Source: Burkholderiales bacterium (GTDB lineage: Bacteria; Pseudomonadota; Gammaproteobacteria; Burkholderiales; Burkholderiaceae_F). Taken from it: DNA of 10,433 nt. A program made the position numbers and the translations under genes. Position 1 is the stretch's first letter. The number at the start of each line of letters is the position of its first letter. Under the pieces are notes generated by a model. That model did no database searches, was not told the origin of the DNA, and saw nothing but the letters and a program-made list of their open reading frames with translations. The stretch covers positions 1 through 10,433 of the forward strand of contig JAHEDN010000054.1 of assembly GCA_024641225.1 (NCBI GenBank), written 5' to 3'. Below are positions 1 to 6,755 of the stretch, one piece after another.

Positions 1-578
1 GGAATTCCCGCGCGGGCGATGATCTCGCCGAGCTGGTGCGCCATGCCGGGCACGAGGTCGGCTGGCTTGAATACAACGCAGTTGCCGTAGGCCAGCGCCG
101 GCGCGATCTTCCACGCCGGAATGGCGATCGGGAAGTTCCACGGCGTGATGATGCCGACGACGCCCATCGGCTCGCGCGTGATCTCCACGTCGATGTTCGG
201 GCGCACCGACGGGATCTTCTCTCCGGCAAGCCGCACGCACTCGGCGGCGAAGAAGAGAAAGATCTGCCCGGCGCGCGCCGTCTCGCCGATGCCTTCGGCG
301 AGGGTCTTGCCTTCCTCGCGCGACAGCAGGCGGCCCAGTTCGTCCTTGCGGGCGAGGATCTCGTCGCCGACTCGCTTGAGGATGTCGTGGCGCTCCTGCA
401 CCGACGAGCGCGACCAGGCCGGGAAGGCGGCCCGCGCCGCCGCAATCGCGTGCTCCGTGGCCGCGCGGTCGGCCCGCGCATAGGTGCCGATCACGTCGTC
501 CGTGTTCGACGGATTGATGTTGCGGGCGGATTCGGCGCCGGGCACCCATTCACCGGCGATGTAGTTCTTGGCATCCAT
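1..578 (-). CDS. Aldehyde dehydrogenase, N-terminal part (alpha-ketoglutaric semialdehyde dehydrogenase-like), cut by the left window edge
   Basis: An NAD(P)-dependent aldehyde dehydrogenase that oxidises an aldehyde to a carboxylate. The visible 192 residues begin MDAKNYIAGEW and form most of the Rossmann-type coenzyme domain. The family motif TPWNFP is at residues 145-150, including the oxyanion asparagine N148, and FKPAD is at 170-174. The catalytic cysteine and general-base glutamate lie beyond the left edge, so activity cannot be confirmed here. The ATG at 578 is preceded by a purine-rich GAGAG six bases upstream, which supports the start. It is the last visible gene of a minus-strand operon, 132 bases after the hydroxyacid dehydrogenase. 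The resemblance of the AGEKIP and ITREPMG stretches to 2,5-dioxovalerate (alpha-ketoglutaric semialdehyde) dehydrogenases, together with the upstream aldonate dehydratase, suggests the last step of a non-phosphorylative sugar-acid pathway. A glycolaldehyde or succinate-semialdehyde role is also possible. Confidence 0.88.
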   Translation of the reverse strand, partial: MDAKNYIAGEWVPGAESARNINPSNTDDVIGTYARADRAATEHAIAAARAAFPAWSRSSVQERHDILKRVGDEILARKDELGRLLSREEGKTLAEGIGETARAGQIFLFFAAECVRLAGEKIPSVRPNIDVEITREPMGVVGIITPWNFPIAIPAWKIAPALAYGNCVVFKPADLVPGMAHQLGEIIARAGI

Positions 579-710
579 GGCTAGCTCTCTTTTCCTTTGC
601 GCCGCGCAATAGCGAGTCGGCTTCGTGTTACGGCAGGTCGATACCGACGCCGGCTCCCGTCGCGTGGCGCATCGCTGGTTTGTGAAGCGGGACTGCTCGA
701 ATGTTCCTGC
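579..710. other. Intra-operon gap between hydroxyacid dehydrogenase and aldehyde dehydrogenase
   Basis: This 132-base stretch separates two same-strand genes. It holds the ribosome binding site of the aldehyde dehydrogenase at its left end. I see no convincing reading frame, no terminator with a T-run and no clear promoter. It is longer than expected within a tight operon, so an internal promoter or processing site is possible but not shown. Confidence 0.4.
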
Positions 711-1649
711 CTATACGACCGGCGTCAGCAGCTTGCCGTCGCGGAAGAACGAACGGAGGTTGTTGAACGTCAGGTCGGCCATCGCCTGTCGCGTCTCTTG
801 CGTGCCGCTGGCGATATGCGGAAGCAGCACGACATTGTCGAGCGGGAACAGGACCTCCGGAACGTTCGGCTCGCTTTCGAACACGTCGAGCGCCGCGCCG
901 GCGATGCGCTTCCCGGTCAGTGCATCGACCAGCGCTGCCTGGTCGACCACTGAACCGCGCGAGATGTTGACGAGAAAGCCCTTCTCGCCGAGCGCCTCGA
1001 TCACGTCGCGCGAGATCAGCTTCCGCGTCTGCTCGCCGCCGGCGGCCGCGACGACAAGGAATTCGGCCCAGCGGGCGAGCTCGGTCAGCGAAGGCTCGAA
1101 GCGAAAGGGCGCCTCGGCGATCTGCGCGCGGTCGTGATAGCGGGTTTCCATGTCGAACCCGGCAGCACGCTTGGCGATGGCGCGCCCGATCCGACCGAGC
1201 CCGACGATGCCGAGCCGCTTGCCGCTGAATCGGGTGGCGAGCGGAAACGCACCGCGCAGCCAGTCGCCGCGGCGGACGAAGCGGTCGGCCGCTGAAACGC
1301 CCCGCGCGACGTCGATCAGCAGCCCAAGGGCCAGATCCGCGACGCAGTCGGTCAGGACGTCCGGCGTGTTGCTTACGGCCACGCCGCGGCGGCGCGCGGC
1401 ATCGAGATCGATCGTGTCGAAACCGACGCCGAAGTTGCCGATCACCTTCAGCTTCGGCAGCGCGTCGATCAGCGCCGCGTCGGCGCCGAAGCGGGCCGAT
1501 GTGGCCACGCCGACGAATTCCGCGCCGTGCTTGGCCAGGTAGCCCTTCGGATCGGCCTCATTGGCCAGCAGGTGGATGTCGAACTCGCTCGCAAGTGCGC
1601 TTTCCAGTGACGGCATCAGCCGTCCGATCTGCAGGATTCTTGGTTTCAT
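711..1649 (-). CDS. D-isomer-specific 2-hydroxyacid dehydrogenase (glyoxylate/hydroxypyruvate or 2-ketogluconate reductase type)
   Basis: A cytoplasmic NAD(P)H-dependent reductase interconverting 2-keto acids and D-2-hydroxy acids. The 312-residue protein has the usual family length. The dinucleotide-binding motif GLGRIG is at 150-155. The catalytic triad is visible: R231 in NISRG, E260 just before P261 in DVFESEP, and H278 in LLPHIAS. The reading frame is open upstream as far as 2036, but homology begins only at MKPRILQIG, and that ATG lies two bases after the stop of the dehydratase gene. No Shine-Dalgarno sequence is visible there, so translation probably depends on coupling to the upstream gene. 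The context suggests it reduces a keto acid or glyoxylate/hydroxypyruvate intermediate formed during sugar-acid breakdown. Substrate and cofactor preference cannot be read with certainty; the closest family styles are GhrB/GyaR and 2-ketogluconate reductase. Confidence 0.93.
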   Translation of the reverse strand: MKPRILQIGRLMPSLESALASEFDIHLLANEADPKGYLAKHGAEFVGVATSARFGADAALIDALPKLKVIGNFGVGFDTIDLDAARRRGVAVSNTPDVLTDCVADLALGLLIDVARGVSAADRFVRRGDWLRGAFPLATRFSGKRLGIVGLGRIGRAIAKRAAGFDMETRYHDRAQIAEAPFRFEPSLTELARWAEFLVVAAAGGEQTRKLISRDVIEALGEKGFLVNISRGSVVDQAALVDALTGKRIAGAALDVFESEPNVPEVLFPLDNVVLLPHIASGTQETRQAMADLTFNNLRSFFRDGKLLTPVV

Positions 1650-1651
1650 GG

Positions 1652-3385
<1,734 letters not shown>

Positions 3386-3524
3386 GGGGGGTATCCGGTT
3401 TTCTTGGGGCCCGGGTGCGCCTGCCGCTGTTAGCCAGGCGCATCTTGCTTTGTGGAACGTAACATAACGCGAATGCTTTGTTCGGCGTTGCACCCTCGCC
3501 CGCCTGCTCGCGTAGTTCCCCCGC
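3386..3524. promoter_or_regulatory. Divergent intergenic region, probable control region of the sugar-acid operon and the YdaT-like gene
   Basis: This 139-base region lies between two divergent genes, so it should hold promoters for both directions. It contains a comparatively AT-rich patch at about 3443-3482 and an 8-base direct repeat, TGCTTTGT, at 3446-3453 and 3474-3481 (offset 28). On the minus strand TATGTT (plus 3461-3466) is a 4/6 match to a -10 box, but I found no -35 box at proper spacing. Promoter assignment is therefore weak; the repeat could be an operator for a sugar-acid regulator not in the window. Confidence 0.3.
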
Positions 3525-3716
3525 ATGCCCTGGTCTTCGGACGACTTTCCCGCCTCGATGTCGCGCCTGACGCCGCAGGTACGCGAAAAGGCGATCGAAA
3601 TCGCCAACGCCCTGCTCGCCGAAGGCATGGACGAGGGCAGGGCGATCCGAATCGCCATTGCCAGGGCCGGCCGGTGGGCCGAGCGTCGCGGCCTGCAAGT
3701 TCGCCTCGATGAGTGA
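3525..3716 (+). CDS. Small YdaT-like conserved protein
   Basis: A 63-residue basic and acidic soluble protein beginning MPWSSDDFPASMSRL, followed by a helical segment with VREKAIEIANALL and EGMDEGRAIRIA (about 20-46) and a terminal stretch with RWAERRG. This matches a small widespread family related to the N-terminal domain of Bacillus YdaT, whose function is unknown. An in-frame stop at 3513-3515 lies just upstream, so the ATG at 3525 is the first possible ATG. No Shine-Dalgarno sequence is visible before it. The gene is the first of three plus-strand genes, with the CBS-domain gene 119 bases further on, and may share their regulation. There are no membrane segments or catalytic motifs. The assignment to the family rests on remembered resemblance, not a search. 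Confidence 0.75.
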   Translation: MPWSSDDFPASMSRLTPQVREKAIEIANALLAEGMDEGRAIRIAIARAGRWAERRGLQVRLDE

Positions 3717-3800
3717 CCGGAGCGCGGTGGCGCCGCGAGAAGGTCCGGCAGCCACCATCGTTTAACGCAGGTCAGCACGTCCGCCGCGGCGGGGACGACA

Positions 3801-3830
3801 CTGTGCATGAGGATGGCTGCACAGGAAAAG
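3801..3830 (+). promoter_or_regulatory. Inverted repeat overlapping the ribosome binding site of the CBS-domain gene
   Basis: CTGTGCA at 3801-3807 pairs perfectly with TGCACAG at 3818-3824 around a 10-base spacer. The right arm runs into the Shine-Dalgarno AGGA (3823-3826), which sits nine bases before the ATG at 3836. As RNA, the 7-base-pair hairpin would partly hide the ribosome binding site. As DNA it could be a dimer-binding operator. The pairing is seen directly; the role is inference. Confidence 0.4.
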
Positions 3831-3835
3831 CTGAG

Positions 3836-4297
3836 ATGCGCGTCGGCGAACTCTGCACGCGTGAAGTCGTCTACTGCGGACCCGATGACAGTGTGCCGGA
3901 CGTTGCGCAGTTGATGCGCAACCACCATGTCGGCGACCTGATCGTGGCGGAGGCGCGCGGGGGCCGTCTGATACCTGTGGGTGTCGTCACCGACCGCGAC
4001 CTGGTCGTCAAGGTGCTGGCAGAAGGCGTGGCGCCGGATGTCCTGCTTGCACGAGATCTGATGACCCGCACGCTGGTCACCGCGACCGACTCGGAGTCCG
4101 TGTACGACGCGGTCGAACGCATGCGCGCCGAGGGCGTCAGGCGGCTGCCCATCGTAGGTGCAGAAGGTTCTCTCATCGGCGTGCTCAGCGCCGATGACAT
4201 CACTGAATTCCTTGCCGAGGAGTTGACCGGTGTGGCGCGCATTGGGCCGCGACAGTCGGTCCTGGAGAAGGAGGCACTGCCGCCGGTGAAGGAATGA
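3836..4297 (+). CDS. Tandem CBS-domain protein
   Basis: A 153-residue stand-alone Bateman module, a cytoplasmic sensor type that usually binds adenine nucleotides or related ligands. CBS1 spans about residues 1-62 and ends in PVGVVTDRDLV. CBS2 spans about 74-130, with RRLPIV and LIGVLSADDITEFL. The short C-terminal tail (131-153) has no recognised domain. The frame is open upstream to 3713, but the ATG at 3836 has a good AGGAAAAG ribosome binding site and starts right at the first CBS strand (MRVGELCTREVVYC), so it is preferred over the upstream GTG at 3803. The gene lies 43 bases before the HPF-cold-shock gene on the same strand. This resembles stress-related CBS proteins found near hibernation factors and universal stress proteins. 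The ligand and partner are unknown. Confidence 0.9.
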   Translation: MRVGELCTREVVYCGPDDSVPDVAQLMRNHHVGDLIVAEARGGRLIPVGVVTDRDLVVKVLAEGVAPDVLLARDLMTRTLVTATDSESVYDAVERMRAEGVRRLPIVGAEGSLIGVLSADDITEFLAEELTGVARIGPRQSVLEKEALPPVKE

Positions 4298-4301
4298 GAC
4301 A

Positions 4302-4331
4302 CGGGGTCTTTCCCCGAAAGAGAGCAGGAGG
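4302..4331 (+). promoter_or_regulatory. Leader of the HPF-cold-shock gene: two alternative hairpins and a strong ribosome binding site
   Basis: CGGGG (4302-4306) can pair with CCCCG (4312-4316). Alternatively TCTTTC (4307-4312) can pair with GAAAGA (4316-4321). The two hairpins share bases and exclude each other. Directly after them AGGAGG (4326-4331) is a near-perfect Shine-Dalgarno nine bases before the ATG at 4341. It decides that start over the in-frame TTG at 4332, which would have no spacing. A regulatory switch is inference. Confidence 0.4.
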
Positions 4332-4340
4332 TTGTCGACG

Positions 4341-4883
4341 ATGAAAGTTGCACTTCAGGTCACGTTTCGCGACATGCCCCGTTCCGATGCGGTGGAAGCG
4401 GAGATCCGCCGTCGCGCCGCAAAGCTGGAGGAATTCTGCGATCGCATCATGAGCTGCCGCGTGACGGTCGAGACGCCGGCAGCGCACAAGCACCAGGGCA
4501 AGCTGTTCTCGGTGCATATCGACGTCAAGGTGCCCGGCGAGGAAATCGCCTCGACGCGCCGGCAGGAGCACGAAGACGTCTACGTCGCGATCCGCGACGC
4601 CTTCGACGCCGTGCGGCGTCGACTCGAGGATTACGTGCGCCGCAGCCGGGGCGACACCAAGCATCACGAGCCGCTGCTGCGCGGCCGGGTGGCGCGGCTG
4701 TTCGGCGACGGTTACGGCTTCATCGAGGATACGGAGGGCAACGAGTACTACTTCGATCGGACCTGCGTGGCGCACCCGGGCTTCGACAAGCTGGCGGTCG
4801 GCAATGCGGTCGACTTTCTCGGCGAGGCGGCCGCGCAGGGGCTGCAGGCCAAGCGGGTCTCGGTAACGGGACAGTCGGCGTAG
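4341..4883 (+). CDS. HPF/RaiA-type ribosome hibernation factor fused to a C-terminal cold-shock domain
   Basis: A 180-residue two-domain protein. Residues 1-103 form an HPF/RaiA (sigma-54 modulation, YfiA) domain, with MKVALQVTFRDM, a helix EAEIRRRAAKLEEF and the second helix EDVYVAIRDAFDAVRRRLED. This fold binds the 30S decoding region and inactivates ribosomes in stress or stationary phase. Residues 114-175 resemble a cold-shock (S1-like) nucleic-acid-binding barrel, with GYGFIED (124-130) as the RNP1-like strand and EYYFDRTCV as the RNP2-like strand. Long HPFs normally carry a different C-terminal dimerisation domain, so this is a distinct architecture. It would combine ribosome binding with single-stranded RNA binding. 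A strong AGGAGG precedes the start. It follows the CBS gene by 43 bases and probably shares its transcript. Domain identity is clear; the combined function is inferred. Confidence 0.9.
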   Translation: MKVALQVTFRDMPRSDAVEAEIRRRAAKLEEFCDRIMSCRVTVETPAAHKHQGKLFSVHIDVKVPGEEIASTRRQEHEDVYVAIRDAFDAVRRRLEDYVRRSRGDTKHHEPLLRGRVARLFGDGYGFIEDTEGNEYYFDRTCVAHPGFDKLAVGNAVDFLGEAAAQGLQAKRVSVTGQSA

Positions 4884-4919
4884 CTCCAGCCGGGTGCCCG
4901 ATCGCCGCAGCTCACCGCG

Positions 4920-4957
4920 CTCGACGCGGCTGCCCATCGTTCAGGGGCCGCGTCGAG
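4920..4957. terminator. Inverted repeat at the convergent HPF-cold-shock / DUF72 junction, possible bidirectional terminator
   Basis: An 11-base perfect inverted repeat pairs CTCGACGCGGC (4920-4930) with GCCGCGTCGAG (4947-4957) around a 16-base loop. CCC at 4933-4935 and GGG at 4944-4946 in the loop can extend the stem past a bulge. It lies 36 bases after the HPF-cold-shock stop and spans the DUF72 stop codon. There is no T-run on either side, so it is not a classical intrinsic terminator, but the convergent position fits transcription end or transcript protection. Confidence 0.45.
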
Positions 4958-5744
4958 ACGGTGCATTGGCGCGTCCTGGGGTGGCCCGCCCCGCCTGCTG
5001 ACCGAGCAGGTGCAGCAGGCCCATGGCATCGATCGGTGCACGCCCGACGGCGTCGTTGTCGAAGTACACGTGGACATCGCGTCCTTCATCAAGCCACCGT
5101 CGACAGCGCGCGGCCCACTCCTTGAGCGTGTGATCCGAGTAGCCCGACGCGTAGGTCAACGTGTGGCCGTGCAGGCGCACGTAGACCATGTCGGTGGTCA
5201 CCGCATTCCACAGCGGCCAGTCGGCGGCGTCCGACTGGCACACGGCGATGCGGTACTCGCGAAGGCAGGCGGCGACTTCCTCGTCGAACCACGACTCGTG
5301 ACGGAACTCGACCGCGTGCCGCACGTTCCGCCAGCAGCGCAGGGCGCGGACCAAGTGCTCGAGCCTGCCGATGTCGCGATGGAAGTTGTGCGGCAGTTGC
5401 CACAACACTGCGGCGAGCTTCTCGCCGAGCCCTGCGGCATGGTCGCGCTCGAGACGTATCGACGGCAGCGGCTCGCTGAGCTTGCGGTTATGCGTCAGGT
5501 AGCGATTGGCCTTGATCGCGAACCGGAATCCCGGCGGCGTCTCGGCGCGCCAGCGGGCAAAAGTCTCGCGGCGCTGCAGTCGGTAGAAGGTGGCGTTGAC
5601 CTCGACCGCGCTGAAGCGCTCGGCGCAGAACCGCAACCACTGCTTCGCCGGCCTGTCGCCATAGAACGCGTCGCGCCACGCCGGGTAATTCCAGCCGCTG
5701 GTGCCGATGCAGGCACGCGGGGGCGGCGCGATTCGCACGGACAT
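4941..5744 (-). CDS. DUF72 family protein (YecE-like)
   Basis: A 267-residue soluble protein of the DUF72/YecE family, a TIM-barrel-like fold whose biochemical role is not established. Family signatures appear in order: IGTSGWNYPAW (13-23), EVNATFYRL (48-56), FAIKANRYLTH (75-85), WQLP (115-118), VEFRHESW (145-152), YVRLHG (188-193) and YFDNDAVG (227-234). Length is normal. The C-terminal tail after about 248 is basic and lacks family motifs. The ATG at 5744 is chosen because the family starts shortly before IGTSGW; no Shine-Dalgarno sequence is visible. Its start codon is only five bases from that of the divergent MJ1316-domain gene, so each gene's upstream control lies inside the other's coding sequence. 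The gene ends in an inverted repeat shared with the convergent neighbour. Confidence 0.92.
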   Translation of the reverse strand: MSVRIAPPPRACIGTSGWNYPAWRDAFYGDRPAKQWLRFCAERFSAVEVNATFYRLQRRETFARWRAETPPGFRFAIKANRYLTHNRKLSEPLPSIRLERDHAAGLGEKLAAVLWQLPHNFHRDIGRLEHLVRALRCWRNVRHAVEFRHESWFDEEVAACLREYRIAVCQSDAADWPLWNAVTTDMVYVRLHGHTLTYASGYSDHTLKEWAARCRRWLDEGRDVHVYFDNDAVGRAPIDAMGLLHLLGQQAGRATPGRANAPSRRGP

Positions 5745-5749
5745 GGCTG

Positions 5750-6028
5750 ATGATCACGATCGAGTCGCTGCTGCAACGGATCCACTGGGATCCCGTATTC
5801 GGCCAAGGCCGCTTCACGATCGGCTACTACGACCGGCTGCAGCACCGAGTCATCACCGTGCCATTGGAGCAGATCCGCCTCCAGGCAGGCAACCATTTCT
5901 CGTTCACCGCGCTGGAGCCCGACGGGTCAGTGCACGAGGTTCCCTTTCATCGGGTGCGCGAGGCGCATCGCGATGGCGTGCGCATCTGGCAGCGGGCCGT
6001 ACGGGGCGACGGCAGGACGGCACCGTGA
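5750..6028 (+). CDS. MJ1316-domain (former DUF504) protein, putative RNA cyclic-end recognition
   Basis: A 92-residue single-domain protein. The signatures MITIESLLQRIHWDP (1-15), FTIGYYDR (22-29), the VPL strand near 37-39 and VPFHRVREAHRDG (64-76) match the MJ1316/DUF504 family. Comparative genomics has proposed that this domain recognises RNA with 2',3'-cyclic phosphate ends; I know of no direct test in bacteria of this type. A weak GGA lies eight bases upstream of the ATG, and the family N-terminus fits this start. Two genes further on the same strand lies rtcA, whose enzyme makes such cyclic ends, which supports a shared RNA-end function. Residues 84-92 are a short variable tail. The family call is firm; the ligand is inference. 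Confidence 0.88.
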   Translation: MITIESLLQRIHWDPVFGQGRFTIGYYDRLQHRVITVPLEQIRLQAGNHFSFTALEPDGSVHEVPFHRVREAHRDGVRIWQRAVRGDGRTAP

Positions 6029-6132
6029 GAAGCGATGGCGAAGCGACACGCCTGAGGCGCGCTTGCGCGGGATCAACGCTCGGCGAACCGGGCGCTCTAG
6101 CGTGAGGCAAGGCGATTGGATCGACGATTGGC

Positions 6133-6672
6133 ATGGCGACGAAGAGATCCTCGGTTCAGATCAAGGTCAACCGCGCACCGGTGCTCACGCTGTGGGCGGC
6201 AGTCGTCGCCGAGCGGCTGGGATTCGACCGCGACGAAGCGCTGACGATGGGCCGGGTCGTCGCCGGACTGAACGCCTATGCGAAGGGAAAGTCGCTCGGC
6301 TTGTTCAAACCCGTGCCGGAAGAGGTCAGGCGCGAACGCAAGCGGCTCGAGCACGGCGCGCAGATGCACGTCGACTTGATGCATCGCGCGGTGCCGGTGA
6401 CGGTCACGCCCGAGGGTCTGCGCGCGCTGTCCAAGGGCAAGCCGATTGCCCCGGAGAGCGTTCAGCGCTACCTGCAGGGCAAGTTCGGCGACGCGCTCGG
6501 GATCTTCGAGCGGGCGATGGAAAAGCTTGCCGCGTCGCTGGCGCCGGATGAACTCGCACGTTCCGCATATTCGCTTTACGAAGCGTTTCGCCCGGAAGTC
6601 CCGGCCGGCGTGCGCGGCTGGGGTGCCGCCGGCGTCCTCGATCTCAAGCGCATCCGCTCGGCGGCACCGTGA
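6133..6672 (+). CDS. Conserved-looking protein of unknown function, 179 residues
   Basis: I recognise this only as a type of unannotated protein seen in many bacteria; no function is known to me. It begins with a basic stretch, then NRAPVLTLWAAVVAERLGFD (13-32), which looks like a folded helix, followed by GLNAYAKGKSLGLF (45-58), a charged segment EEVRRERKRLEHG (63-75), KGKPIAPESVQRYL (101-114) and a C-terminal RGWGAAGVLDLKRI (161-174). There is no signal peptide, no long hydrophobic membrane helix and no obvious metal site. The start at 6133 has only a weak ribosome binding site, but the frame begins near the conserved segment. It lies 104 bases after the MJ1316 gene and 83 bases before rtcA, all on the plus strand, so a role in RNA-end metabolism is a reasonable guess. 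It could equally be an unrelated passenger. Confidence 0.82.
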   Translation: MATKRSSVQIKVNRAPVLTLWAAVVAERLGFDRDEALTMGRVVAGLNAYAKGKSLGLFKPVPEEVRRERKRLEHGAQMHVDLMHRAVPVTVTPEGLRALSKGKPIAPESVQRYLQGKFGDALGIFERAMEKLAASLAPDELARSAYSLYEAFRPEVPAGVRGWGAAGVLDLKRIRSAAP

Positions 6673-6755
6673 AACGAAGACCGGCGATGACACCGTGCCC
6701 AGGGGCCATGGCGGCCTCGCGCTAAGAAGTTACGTAGCCGAATCGAGCGACCGCG

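Noticed and set aside
36..584. A plus-strand 182-residue open frame at the left edge
   Set aside because: It is antisense to the aldehyde dehydrogenase, whose minus-strand frame is open to the edge and carries TPWNFP.
3781..3792. A 12-base palindrome CCGCCGCGGCGG as a possible terminator after the YdaT-like gene
   Set aside because: It is a self-complementary GC run without a hairpin loop or T-run. Such runs are expected by chance in this composition.
4200..4937. A 245-residue minus-strand open frame opposite the HPF-cold-shock gene
   Set aside because: It has no recognisable domain and is antisense to a two-domain protein with a strong ribosome binding site.
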